Assembly (NCBI GenBank): GCA_002270565.1
Contig: NQMI01000036.1
Location: forward strand, 1-64,000
DNA from: Stenocarpella maydis
Taxonomy: Eukaryota > Ascomycota > Sordariomycetes > Diaporthales > Diaporthaceae
Reading direction: 5' to 3'
Length of the DNA stretch: 64,000 bases
The notes under the pieces are model-generated. The model was not told where the DNA came from. It made no database searches and worked only from the letters and a program-made list of their open reading frames with translations. Positions within the stretch are counted from its first letter, which is position 1. The number at the start of each line of letters is the position of its first letter. The position numbers and the translations under genes are program-made. Shown here one piece after another: positions 22,948 through 35,207 of this stretch.

Positions 22948-24589
22948 TGGCCACCGAAGAGAAGGAGATCGGTCAGTTAGCTTGCTCTCGTCTGCCTTCT
23001 CTCCCGCCTCTCCTGCTCGCCTCCCCCCTCCCTGCCCGCCTTTCTCTGCCTCTCCGCCCCTTCCAACTGCAGCTGCCTCGCGGCCCATTCCTACCATGAA
23101 CCTGGGGCTACACCCCGAGCTCTGCCGTCGCGCATTGGCCGTGCCTCGAGGCTCGAGGTGTAGCTCCTGGGGGCCCCCTCCCGACCGCATGCCAGGCGCT
23201 ATTGTCGCCGGCGGACGCTCAATGGCTCGAGCCTGGGCCATGGCTTTCCCGGACTAATGTGCTGATCGCACCTTACAGATTACTCCCTCAACAACCCGGA
23301 CACCTTGACCAAGTACAAGACCGCCGCTGAGATCTCCGAGAAGGTCCTCGCTGCCGTCAAGGACCTCTGCGTCGCCGGCGAGAAGATCTCCGACATCTGC
23401 GGCAAGGGCGATGAGCTGCTCGAGGAGGAGATCTCCAAGGTCTGGCGCGGAAAGAAGGTCTCCAAGGGTAACCAACCGGACCCCTGAGGCTCTCCAAGAG
23501 ATTCCTTGTGCGCGTTGGCCCGGCTCTCACTGACACTGGCATGACGCAGGTTTTGCTCACCCCACCACCGTCTCTCCCAGCTCCTATGTCACCCCTTACA
23601 CACCCCTCAAGACGGACGAGAAGGAGGCGGCCATAGAGCTCCAGGAGGGAGAGCCCGTCAAGATCCAGCTTGGTGCCCAGATCGATGGGTTCCCCTCCAT
23701 CCTTTGCGACACCATCATTGTTCCGGCCAAGGACAAGAAGACCGACGTCATCGAGGGCAAGACTGCCGACCTGATGCTTGCCACCCACTACGCCAATGAG
23801 CTGCTCCTCAGGCTGATGCTCCCCCCCGGGACGCTGGCCTCTGGCACCGACGAGGAGAAGGCCAAGGCTGCGGCTGCCAAGCCCAAGACCCAGGCCCAGA
23901 TCAACGACCTGATCCAGAAGGTCGCCAAGAGCTACGACGTGAGCATCGTCGAGAGCACCACCTCGTGGCTCTTTGGCCGCAACGAGATCGAGGACAAAAA
24001 GAAGATTGTGCTCGCGCCGGGTGAGGGTTCTAAGGGAGATGGCACCCCAGAGGTGGGCGAGGTCTGGGGGGTCGAGATTGGCATGAGCGCGGGCTCAGGC
24101 AAGGTCAAGCAGATTGACCAGCGCTCCACCCTGCACCGTCGAACTGCTCAGCAGTATGGCCTGAAGCGACCCACCTCTCGCAAGATCTACTCTGAGGCCC
24201 AGAAGAAGTTTGGCTTCTTTCCCTTCAGCTTGAGGCAGCTCGAGGACGAGAAGGACGCCAAGACCGGCGTTGTTGAGTGCGTCCGCAGCGGTGTCTTCCG
24301 CCAGTACGAGCTTGTTGGGGACAAGGACAATGCCCCCGTGGTCAGGACGTGGACCACCATCGGTAAGGGACTGCCCGTACCCATCATCCGGGTTCCCAAG
24401 ATTGCTGACCACCCCCGTGCAGCCATCACCAAGAACGGCATCACGAGGCTGGGAGGACCCTCCGCATGGGACTTGACCAAGTTCAAGACCGACAAGAAGA
24501 TCACGGATGAGGAAATCCTCAAAATCCTTGAGCTTCCCCTTGCCAAGAACAAGGGCAAGAAGAAGAAGAAGACCACCACCGATTCGTAA
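22948..24589 (+). CDS. Cdb4/PA2G4 (EBP1)-like protein, inactive MetAP fold
   Basis: Four exons: 22948-22972, 23279-23467, 23550-24362 and 24423-24589, giving 397 aa. All junctions are GT..AG and in phase. Recognisable words are LTKYKTAAEISEKVL at the start, KISDICGKGDELLEEE, the pita-bread core with VTPYTPLKTDE, LGAQIDGFPSILCDTI, DLMLATHYANELLLRL and SWLFGRNEIEDKKKIV, and a Lys-rich tail (GKKKKKTT) that is likely a nucleolar or ribosome-binding signal. The family (S. pombe curved DNA-binding protein, human PA2G4) derives from type II methionine aminopeptidase but lacks full metal chemistry, and associates with ribosomes and nucleic acids. The first coding exon has only 8 codons, followed by a 306-bp intron, a layout common for highly expressed fungal translation genes. 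The 60-bp third intron is treated under findings. Confidence 0.88.
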
Positions 24590-26102
24590 GTTTGTCCTGG
24601 GGCCTTCGCCTGTCGACGCGGATCGAGAGCGACAGAGCGGCAACTCCGCTGGCATGGACACGAGGCTGCATTGCAAATTGAAGGCGAGTCTGGCACCCAC
24701 AGGTGCTCAAACGTCAGGCAAGGTACGCGCAACACAATCCATGGGAGGCTGTATACCCCAGGAAAGACCCCATTCTCAGGGCCGGGAGGCAAATGTTGTG
24801 GCTGACAGCCTGTGGCTGGCCGGACTTGCGGCCCTGTGGACGGACCGGCACATTTGTGGGAATCTTCTGAGACCCGATGGGGCCAGCAGGGTGGAGGCAT
24901 GGTACCGCCCAAAAAACGCATGCACAGTAGGGAAAGCACGAGAAGAAGAGAGAAAATAGATCAATATTGGATGCGACAGCCCAGAGCAGGTTAAATGACG
25001 TGGTGAAAATATCGAGTCCAGCCCGCTGGCAAGAAATCCCGGCCTGGAGCCCACCCTACTGGTCTATTTCTTTCCCATGCCAGCAGAGGAGCACCCATCA
25101 CAGCTGTCCTCGTGAGCATCAGTCACCGAGTGAGCCGGCAAGCAATTTCATGAGAGACAGTTCCGGCACTCTCGAACTCCACGCCACTAGGTCGTTCGCC
25201 ACAGCGCCCAGTCATGGCTGTTGCTATGCTGTTGCCATACTTTTCCTGCTATCTGCCTCCTCTCGCGTGCCCCTGGCCGGCCGTGGGTGTTGGCTCGAAA
25301 CAGGTGGATGCAATTGCCATCAGGAGAGGCATGTGCTTGGAGCCGCCTTGTACTTGATCTTATCCAGCAGAGGTTCACTGTCGTGTCGTCTTCCATGCCC
25401 CTGCCTATAAGAGCCCTGTCATGATATTCCGCCCGGAGATGTCGGCATGGAAAACACGGTATTGACATTAAGTCAACTGCCAGAAAACACATGTCTACTC
25501 CTCTGGTACTTCCGAGGCTCCGAGCTGTTGAAGGGGACTTCTGACAGAGGCCGGCCGCAGTAAGAAGCAGATGCTACCCTGGGCGGTTTTGGTAGCACTG
25601 AAGAGGATCTCGGCCGCCTGTGCAGCCCCTGGTAGAGCAGGATCGGCTCGCCAACCCGCACCCTCCGAAACTTGTCAAGACCCCCTAGCCCGAGCCTGTT
25701 GGCACCGTGTCAGCAGCCTGGCCCAGCCTAGCCCAGAGCTCTCTCTCTCTCTCTCTTTTTTTTTTTTTTGGAGAAGGCAGCTTGTTCTCAAATTTCGAAC
25801 CTCCTTTCCAAACATTCCGTTCCCAGAGCTGCATCTCCGCCTCCGGGAACGCGTTGCAGCACCGAGCCCCCCACCCAAACAGTGCGGCTTCGCGCCCAAA
25901 CTGAAGAGCACATAAAGAGGTAAATTAGGATACCGTCCGAACGTGCACACAATACAATTATTAATATTGCATATAGGGTGGTGTTCGCAGGCGCAAACCA
26001 CAAGGGTTGTGAGTAGGAGAGCGACCGAGCAACGAGGGCAGCTCCTTGAAGAAGGAGGTGGGGGGGGGCGAAGCCACGCCGGGACACCCCCGAGGCGGCA
26101 GG
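24590..26102. other. 1.5 kb intergenic region with CT/T tract
   Basis: Contains the 3' end of the Cdb4-like gene and the promoter of the Rco1-like gene. A (CT)n run followed by about fourteen T lies at 25738-25769. The segment 26053-26070 is a G run. No gene is supported. Confidence 0.5.
25738..25769. repeat. (CT)n plus poly-T tract
   Basis: CTCTCTCTCTCTCTCT followed directly by an uninterrupted T run. Polypyrimidine simple sequence upstream of the Rco1-like gene. Confidence 0.9.
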
Positions 26103-29100
26103 ATGAGTGCACCACCGACGACAAGAGCCACGCGCTCGCGATACTCGAGTCCGGCTGTGGGTGGGACAGGAGCAGGGCCACGGGGATCCAACGATAGCAG
26201 CAGGGCCAAGGACAAAGAGAGCAGAGATGCGGCGTCACTGGACCGGTCGAGGCAGTTCATGGAGGCGTGGATCGAGCCCGAGCGCGCGAGGCTCACGAGC
26301 TTTCAGGAGGATGGGCTGATCCGCCAGGGCGTCTTGGAGACGATGGAGCCGCTGGGAACGCGACCCAAGCCAGCCATGTTCAGGAAGCTGCTTGGGGCGA
26401 GCAGTCCATTCCACGGCGGCGGCGCGTCGGGGGCACGCGATGGGTCCTCAGGGCAGGATGGGAGTGCGTCGGCGACGGGACCACGCAAGAATGGGGCCAA
26501 GCGTATTGTTTTGAAGCGGAAGAACGGCGGCGGTGGTGCTGGGGACAGCAGCTTGAATGGCCGACTCGACCTGTCGGGCACCCGTTCACCCACCCCTTCC
26601 ACCGCCGTGGCCACCCCCCAACCTTCGTCAACACCTGCACCTGAAGCAGCACTTCGTTCTGGAGCAGAACTGGGACAGCAACGCGATTCCTCAGACGAAG
26701 AAGCTGCGAACGCACAGACGAGGGCGGATGCAGACTCAGAGAGCGAGCCTGAGCCTGAGCCAGATACCGAACTTGAACCTGCACTTCCTCCTCTCGCGAA
26801 TAACAACCCATCAGCCCCCACTGCTTCTTCTCCTTCTGCTGCAGCAGCCAAACACCAAGCTTCAGCTTCGATCCCCCCGACTTCAGACATCGTCCAGCCA
26901 GAGTCTGAAGACCACCCCGCGTCAGAATTGACACCAACCCCTCTAATTCACAGTGAATCTGTCTTGCGCAGCTCACCCGCCCCGCGAAGGCGACGGCACG
27001 TATCTCAAGGCTCACCGTCGTCTTCTCACCACTCGCATTCCATTGCCCCATCACTGACCCCATTGACACAGCCTGCGCTCGCCACACGCTCTGCGTTGTT
27101 CCCACCTACGTACTCTGCCAACCCATTTCAGCCCGACCCAGTCAAGCAGTCCATCGAAGATCTGCCTTCATTCTCATCATCTCACCAACCCACCACGCCG
27201 CGATCTGTCGCGTCCGTCAACGACATCGATGACACTTTCTTCAAGCGCGAATCTTCAGCTCAAAGCGCGTCATTTTCCGAAATGACGCCCAGGATGCGTG
27301 CACAGTCGGCCGCGCCGCAGCAGACAACTAGTCCTGCTGCCCAGTCCTCTATTGATCAGCCATCTGCCCCTAACTCGACGGCTCAGCAACCACAGCGCAA
27401 AGGTCCTCACTACACTGAGTCTGAGCTGCAGCGCATCCTTTCGCAGAAGGAAGCCGTGGAGAAATCATTTACCGTCGCCGTGGACGAAGCCCTTCAGGCA
27501 CACAGATATGATGTGGCTTATGCGTTCCGGACCCTGTACGACGAGTACAAGGACAATGCGCGCTTCCTGCTGCTAGCGGAGGCTATATTTCGCCAGACGG
27601 GCGGCCCAGATGCAGTCTTTCAATTTGGCCTCTACGTACAGCCCAAACTAGACAAGGGAAACAAAGACAGTACTGCTGTCAAATACTTTGAGGCAGAGCC
27701 GCGCGAAAACAAAGAATACGTGCCCCGCCGGGCGCAGCCTGGTCCGTACAGGGATCTCGTCACCCTTGACCTGTCAAGGCTGGAAGAACTTGCAGGTAGC
27801 AAGAAGCGGAAGCTGGATGACGGCAACGGCGCACAAGAAATAACTGATGAGCATGACCTCGAGCTTCAAAAGGAGGTGCGGAGCCCAGTCAAGGCAGAGG
27901 CTGAGCCAGAAATAGCTGAGGGTGAACCCGAGGCGGTCGCCACACCGCCCCACCCTTCCAAGAGGCAGAAATTGCAGACTCGCGAGCCATCCGCCGGCCG
28001 CTCCGCCGGGCGCAAGACCGCATCTACATCTGCATCCCGCGGAATGAATGGGCGCGCAAACGCGTCGCCCTTGCGGCGCAAGACCCGCTCGGGCTCAGTG
28101 GCCAGTGGCTCCTCGCTGTCGTCGGCCAAGTCCCTCTCGCCACCACTCTCACCACCACAGGAGGCCGACGAGGACAATCCGATGCAAGACACTGGCCATG
28201 TGCCCACCGCTGCCGCTGCCGCTGCCGACAAGACAGGCGCCCTCAACGCCATCGGGGCGGAGCCAGGACCTGGTTCTGAGCTCCAGCCAATAGCGGCACG
28301 CCCCAGGCGGGCACCCGCTAGAGGGCGACGAACCGCAAATGCGGCTCCCGAGCCCGACGGCGGCGGCCAGCAGAACGCTGCATCGACCAAACACATCGGC
28401 GATGCACCAGGCCTGGGGCCGCGTTCCAGAAACCCCCGCCGTGGCGCTCCAGACTTCACGCCAACCCAGAAGCTGAGCGAGGACGACTTGGCAACAACGC
28501 GCAGACGCGCCGCGAGGGAGATCACCCTTCGCCTGACCATCGACGCCCGCTCAAAGGACGACAGTCACGCCAGGGCCGAGCCGATGCCAGGCTCACTCGT
28601 CCGTGAGCTGTCCGCACAGTCGGACTTGTCTTCGGTACCAGACGTGGAGGAGCTAGAGCCGGAGCCGCGGCCGCAGCCATCGCCACCAGCTGCAACCCGC
28701 CGCGGGTCCCGGGCCACCCGCGCCGCAAGGCGGCAGCACGAAGATGGCGACGGTGACGATGCCGCATCGACATCTCCAGACTTTGCTCTCCACGCAGAGC
28801 CCAGCACTGGGATGACCTCTCGGGCTGCAACACCTGTCCGCCCTGCCAAACGGGCCCGTACTGGTCCGCGACTCAAGGTGTCGTAAGTACCTACCCTTTC
28901 TCGCAAGACCTGCCCTGCATCTCATTACCTGCTGCGTCTTCTCGTGTATCTAGTATGGCCTTGGACCTTCTCCTGGCAATCGCCCAAGCCTTGCGGGCCA
29001 GCACCACTCTGATGGATGGAAGTCGTCTCAGGCGATTTGATCCCGCCTGCTTCGATCCAGTCACAGGGACTGTTCTTGACTACCCACCACTTGCACGGCG

Positions 29101-31571
29101 ATGCAACGCGTGGGATGACATACTGACGCATCCTTCCTCACAGGCCCATGAAGAACAAGGCAGGCACTGGAGCTGGAAATCCTCGTGCTCGCGCCGATCG
29201 TGCCAGCCCTACCATGAATGGAAACCCGAACGCTCAGGTATGTTCGACCTGTTTTGGTGCTCGCCTTCTTCATGGCCGTCGGGCTATTTCCAGTCATTAC
29301 ATCGTCTCCCTTTACTCTGTTCTGTACATTGATTTCCCGCCCTTCCCGCGACGGAATTATTGTTTCTCGTGGTTTCACTGGCTAGGTCTTTCCTGCACTT
29401 TGTCGGTTTCGTGCTCTGCATGCTGGTGCTGGCGCCCCTCTGCCGGGGTTGTCAGCCAAGTTTTGGGTTTTTGGCCCTTCAGGCCCAGGCCCAGGTCCCA
29501 GGGCCCAAGCCCCTGCCCTGCCCTGCCCAGGTGCAACTACAGTGGCAGGCCCCCCCAGCGGCTGATCCGACACTGCCACCCGCCTTCTAGTGATGGCGTT
29601 GGCGAGGCATCCCTGCTCATCTCATCACTGGACAACAACGCCACGCCTTACCTGGCTCGATGTCTCGTAACTACCTCTCATCGGACTGTCCCAGGCGGCC
29701 ACCCCTATGGACACCCCAATTAACATGTTGATACAGGTGGATAATGACGACTTCTGCTCGGCCTGCGGCGGCAACGGCGAAATCGTCTGCTGTGACGGAT
29801 GCACCCGCGCATTCCACCAGCTGTGTCACGACCCTTTCATCCCATACAGCGTCCTGAGCGACGAGGACGAGGAGTGGTACTGTTGGGACTGCAGCATTAA
29901 GCGTGATCCAGGCCTCGTCAAACAGCACAAGGGCCCCTGGGGTCCTTTGCTCACTGCGCTCGATAATAAGCACGCAGTAAGCTACCGCCTGCCTAAGAAG
30001 ACCCGTGAGTACTTTGATGGAGTCAAGACAGGCCCCGACGGAGAGTATGAGGAGTTTTTCCCCCAGCCCAAGGGAGCAAAGTAAGTTTCAATTCTTCTTT
30101 ACAACACCGTCGCATTTAGCTCTATCTAGGTTTCTGGCCCTGGCGACAACCTGCGGCCTGACTCTTTGCGTCGGTCATTTTCCGTCTGTGTTCCTCTGCT
30201 CCTGTTGCGCCACGCCAGCTCACAAACGGTTCTAGGAAGCAGAAGACCGTCGAATACAAGGACTTTGACTTTCACCAGGTCGTCGACAAGGACAACAACC
30301 CCGTCCTCTGTCACTCTTGCAAGGAGGCCACCAGAGTGGACCGCCCTATTATCCCTTGCTCATCGTGTGGCTTATGGTGGCATACCGACTGCCTGGACCC
30401 ACCTCGGGCTGCGACCCCGAATCCAAGTTTGTTCAAGTGCCCGTGTCACGTTGAGAACCTCCAACATGCCGTTGGCCCCTTAGGCCCTGCCCACAAGTTC
30501 AGGAAAATTAGAGGCCAGCCAGAGATTGTCTACGCCTTCCGCCGCGGCAACATCAACAATGGCTACATTGAGCTTGAGGATGATCAGGAGCCAGCGAGCC
30601 ACAGCGGCTTCCGTGATCCCAGCTTCGGGCATGTGTACCGCCTGTCTGCAGGGGGTGTGCAGGCAGACTTTATGCATAAGTAAGCTGGACACCTCGGTCT
30701 GTTCTTGGCTCAGACGCTAACATTATCATTCAGAATTCGTCGTGCCCCCAAGGCCCCTGGGAAGCCAGTCACACTGCCGCGGAGGCTTCGCGAGAACGAG
30801 AACAGGGAGAAAATGAAAGCCGCGCTGAACCTCTTGCTCCTCAGAGAAGCCCGAGTGCCACATGACGCCACAGACGAGCCCTTGGATTCCGTCAGCGTCG
30901 AAGAGCTTGCTGCGATGGAGGCGGCGACGCGCAAACAATACGACAGGATTATCTCCGAGCTGAAGAGACGCGACGAACAGAAACTTCGAAAAGCCGATGC
31001 CGGTGACTCTATTGTTTCCAACTTCGCAGAAGCAGCAGGTCCTACGAGTACCAAAGCCCCTCGGAGAAGCGGCCGTCTCACCGCATCCACCACGGGTGGG
31101 CATCAGCAAGATGATGGAGCAGCCAAGCAGAACAATACGGATGTGAATGCTGCCGAGTCTCAGCGAGAGCTCGCCCAATGTGGGGTTAAGCCGGCTGAAA
31201 CCGCCGGTGATAGCGCCCTTGGTCCCCTCAGGGACGACTCGCCGGCCAAACACGACGATGACCCCAGTGTCACTCAGCTCGTCTCGGGTATTGTCAACGC
31301 GGCTGTAGCCTCCGTTGTTGGCAAAGATGCCACATCCGCTACTGACACGATTGCCAACGTGACCGAAAACGTACAGCAAAAGATCAACCATGACCATACT
31401 GCGGAGGCCGCAATTGACTCGGCCCTCACCCCAGTCTCCGAAGCAAGCAATGGCCAGGCTTCGGCAGTGACAAAAAACAAGCCTGCCCGGGATGACGTCG
31501 GCATCCCGACGACGGAGTCCAACGCACCAGACCAGGCCATACTTCCAGCTAGGGCAATGGAATTGGACTAG
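26103..31571 (+). CDS. Rco1-like double-PHD protein of Rpd3S histone deacetylase
   Basis: Five exons: 26103-28882, 29144-29237, 29737-30080, 30236-30679 and 30734-31571, all phase-consistent, giving 1499 aa. The first 930 residues are disordered and rich in Ser, Pro, Glu and Ala, with basic clusters. A conserved-looking block near residues 430-530 reads YTESELQRILSQKEAVEKSF then YDVAYAFRTLYDEY. PHD finger 1 is at about 965-1010 (CSAC..CCDGCTRAFHQLC..WYCWDC, a complete C4HC3). After a YFDGVKTGPDGEYEEFF linker, PHD finger 2 follows at about 1098-1147 (CHSC..CSSCGLWWHTDC..CPCH). A helical charged region and a low-complexity tail follow. Paired PHD fingers around such a linker are characteristic of Rco1 and S. 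pombe Cph1/Cph2, which guide Rpd3S/Clr6 to H3K36-methylated genes to suppress cryptic transcription. The ATG at 26046 in the same frame is possible, but its extra residues look non-coding. The 499-bp second intron could hide a small exon. Confidence 0.82.
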
Positions 31572-33045
31572 ACCAACCAGATGGCACATACTGCCATGAT
31601 TTGGTCCCGCTGTCCCAGCCTTTAAACTTAGATCGATTCGACTACTACCTATATCCGCCACCTACCTGCCACCCCTTACCACACACCCTCTACAACAGGG
31701 CCGGTTCCCGGCACCCTCGTAACAAGAGCCCGGGCACGGAGCCTGTTGTCACCTTGTAGGAATAGCTGGGCCTCCATCAGCAATGCGTTGCGCCTTTGTA
31801 GGGCGTACCAACCAGCATGTATCACCTATCGCGCGACGGAATGAAGCGGCCCCCGGAGGTCTTGATTGATTCGGTCTGTTCTTTGTTCTGCAGGAGTTCA
31901 CACATGCGCCAAACTCGTGCACGACATTGCATCAAAGGGGCAACTTGTTATTGAATATCCTTTTCCTGTATTCCTGTTCCATGCATCAGTCAGCTCTACC
32001 TTGCCACCTTCCCAGTTTACGACTGCCTGAGGAACGGTTTGGCTTTATGTGCTGCAGGTAGACAGGGGAGTTGGGAGCTCAGAGGGGCAGGAGGGCGCCC
32101 TTGATTATGATGATGCAGTGTTCTTCACCATTTACCACAGCGGCAGAGCGAAAAACAAGAGACATTATTGGGTTTCAAGGTGCTGTGATTCTGAGGGCCG
32201 GAGGATGCGGCTTTGTACAGATAGACAGCAAGTGCAGACAGAAGTATGCAGGCTCCAGGCACAGCAGGGTAAGGCGAGAGGACAAAGAAGCACAGTCTTC
32301 TTTTGGTGTTAGCACAATAAGAAAGTCATATTGGACCTGCACATGCAAGGTTTAAATATGCCACACTTTATGCACCACAACAGTGTAGACTATGCAGACT
32401 GGCCACCAGCGGGGCGGGGCGGGACGGGACGAGACCTGGTGATGGCCCCAGGCTTGGTGACAATCCAGGCTTGGTGACAATCCAGGCTTGGTGACAATCC
32501 AGGCTTGGTGATGGTTCTCGCCCAACTACACAGTATGGGGGCGGTAGGGTATGCTTGTAACATTGAAGTGTAGATAGACTCCAGGGGTGGGATTTGGTCC
32601 GTGCGTCTTCAGCTTCGTCATTGCTTGCTTGCACGCGGCTCAGCAAGCAGGCCAGAGCCAAGGATAGCGCCGGAGCTTCCTCTCAACATCATCCTCATCT
32701 TCATATGCCCGGCAACTTCATCCCCCGCCACAGCCGACCACTTGTTTTGGACCAGCAGCACGCTCTCTCACGCTATCAAACTACTTGGTTCCTGGCGTAC
32801 TACTGATAATAGAACCAGCATCAAAACTTACACATGTGAAGTGGTCAGGCCCTCAAGAGCTCCATCCGTCGTGCCCCACCCCCGCCTCCTGCGCTGGCTG
32901 TGTACCTCCGGCCGCCAGTACCAGCATCTGTGACTTGGTGACGGCCTCCTACCCGCGCTGGTTTTAGATATACCCCGTCTCAGTGCAAGCTCGTACTACT
33001 TCCTGTGCCCGGCAGGCCTAGCAGTCAATTGAAAGCACAGCCAGG
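31572..33045. other. 1.5 kb intergenic region with tandem repeat
   Basis: 3' flank of the Rco1-like gene and promoter of the sorting nexin. Contains a GC-box-like patch (GGGGCGGGGCGGGACGGGAC at 32411-32430) next to a 17-bp tandem repeat. No gene is supported. Confidence 0.5.
32448..32515. repeat. 17-bp tandem repeat, four copies
   Basis: Units CCAGGCTTGGTGACAAT start at 32448, 32465, 32482 and 32499. The first three are identical and the fourth diverges in its last four bases (GATGGT follows instead of GACAAT). A related fragment CCTGGTGATGG precedes at 32435-32445. Confidence 0.95.
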
Positions 33046-35207
33046 ATGTGGAACGACGAAGACAACAATCCCTATGGGGACAGCTTTGACAGGAGGGACT
33101 CGTTTTCCTCGTCCATTGCTAATCCCACATCCCCAACATCACACGAGTGTGCGTACAGCCCCATTTTACTCCCGCTTCTCACTGTATAATCGTTCAGCAT
33201 GCTCCAGGATATCACTCTTGACTCCTCGTCTGAGGATGATGCTGACTGCGACTGGGACATCATAGATCCTCAGTATGACATCCCCCAGCCTCCAGAGGAG
33301 TCCCACCAGTCCAGCTACAAGGCGCCTGCGACTTCTACCCCGGAGAGCGATGGCGACGACGAGGCAGACGAGCAGCTGGCACCACGCCGGAAGCCTGGCG
33401 GCTACGACAGCCGCATCGAGCAGATACTCTACGAGAACCCAGAGCTTCCCATCCTCATCACAGATGCTGGCAAGAGCTTGGAGAGCGGAGGTAGATATAT
33501 CGTTTACACCATCAGGACAGGCGTAAGCACTTGCAAGAACTTGAGGTGTTCCCATGTGGCTGACAGTATGACTAGGACCTCGAGGTTCGCAGACGGTATT
33601 CAGAGTTCGCTTCGCTCCGCGAGGCTCTCATCCGCCTTCATCCCACCCTGATCATCCCACCCATCCCAGAGAAACACACCATGGCCGACTACGCGGCGAA
33701 CCCGACCAACGCGAAACAGGACCAGCAGATCATCGACCTGCGGAAGCGCATGCTGGCAGTGTTCCTGAACCGCTGTCGGAGAAACCAGCATATCCGGACG
33801 GACGGGGTGTGGTGGCGCTTCCTCGACCCTAATGCGAGCTGGGTATGGGTTCCTCGATCTGGAGCAGAGAATGCGGGGAGTAAATGCTGACTTGATAAAC
33901 TTGCAGAACGAGGTCCTCCATTCTCACCCCATCGCTTCCATCCCGAAGTCTATCTTCAAAGCTCCCCCACTGGATCCCGCAAACCCAACGGCTGCCCACA
34001 ACTACCTCCCCATCCCGACGTCTTCCAACAAGCTAAAGTCGCAGCAGACCATCGGGCCTGGCGTGGATGGGGCTTTTGGAACAGGCAACAATGCGGGACT
34101 GTCCCGATTCCCGCCTGAAAATGCGAACTTAAGCGAGCAGGAGCTGGACCCTTATTTCACATCTTTTGAATCCTCTATCAAGGAGCTCGAGCAGCTCTTG
34201 ACGGGTCCGATGGAGAAGGTCAACCGGCGGACACTCAGCCACTACTCTCTGCTGGCGACAGACCTGTCTGAGCTTGGCGCGAAGTATAACGCGTTTGCGT
34301 TGTCGGAGCAGGATCCCACACTCGGCCCCGTCATAGAGCGGATCGGACAAGCCGCGGACACGTCATATGTTGCGACAGAGGAGCTCTCGACATCCCTGGG
34401 GGCCAGTTTTGCAGAGCCAATGCGAGAGAACGCGCAGTTCGCGGGGGTGGTAAGAAGCGTCCTGCGGTATCGGATCATGAAGCGGATACAACAGGAGGTC
34501 ACGAACGACGAGCTCAACAAGAAGAGGCTGCTCCTAGAGCAGCTCGAGAGAAGCGAGGCCGAAGCCCGCCGGATCGACCAGTACCTGAGCGGGAGCCAAC
34601 AGATCCAGCCACCCCAGAGGTCGACTAGTGTGCAAGAATCTTCGAATCGCCACCGTAGGGAAGGCAGTCAGGAGGATACGGCTTCTATCGATTCCGATTT
34701 CCCACCTACCCATGGCGATATCTCGTCGGCTCCATCGGCCAAGATTGGCTCACCCGAGCGATCCGTCAGCAACCCGGGCCATAGGAAGGCAGCGAGCGGC
34801 AACTCGATCACCAACAAAATCTTTGGGCCGATACGCCACGCCGTGCAGGGGGTTGTCGATGTCGACCCGGAGAAGACTCGTCGAGACACCATAGGCAGGA
34901 CTCGCGAGTCGATTGCGCAGCTTGAGCAGGCACAGGTAGCCGTTGCCAAGGACGTCAAAGATGCGAGTGCCAGCGTTCTCAAAGACATGAAGCGATTCCA
35001 GAAGGAAAAGGAGGATGATCTGAGGCGTTACATGGTGAGTCCGCATCCTTGCTGCTGACCTAGTGACTGTCCCCCACTCTCACCAGCATCGGCTCATTAA
35101 CGTGGTAACAGCTCGCCTATGCCAAGAGCCAGATCGAATGGGCTAAAAAGAACAAGGAGATATGGGAGGAGGCGAGGGCCGAGGTCGACAAGATCGACGA
35201 GTCTTAG
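33046..35207 (+). CDS. snx41: Sorting nexin Snx41/Atg20-like, PX-BAR protein
   Basis: Five exons: 33046-33152, 33198-33522, 33576-33842, 33907-35034 and 35112-35207, giving 640 aa. The start MWNDEDNNPYGDSFDRRDS is typical of filamentous-fungal Snx41/Atg20. A Ser/Asp-rich segment follows. The PX domain lies at about residues 116-232, with the phosphoinositide-contact word RRRYSEFASLREAL, IIPPIPEKH and RKRMLAVFLNRC. A long helical BAR-like region then runs to the end (FTSFESSIKELEQLL, LATDLSELGAKYNAFAL, and a terminal EWAKK-like helix ending IDES). In fungi this protein binds PI3P on endosomes, acts in recycling of SNAREs and in selective autophagy such as pexophagy. The first intron (33153-33197, 45 bp, GTACAG donor) is the least certain junction; it was chosen because it alone restores frame. 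Confidence 0.88.

Noticed and set aside
32411..32430. Possible CRISPR-like or GC-box array beside the 17-bp repeat
   Set aside because: The 17-bp units are directly adjacent with no spacers, and the organism is a eukaryote; it is an ordinary tandem repeat.
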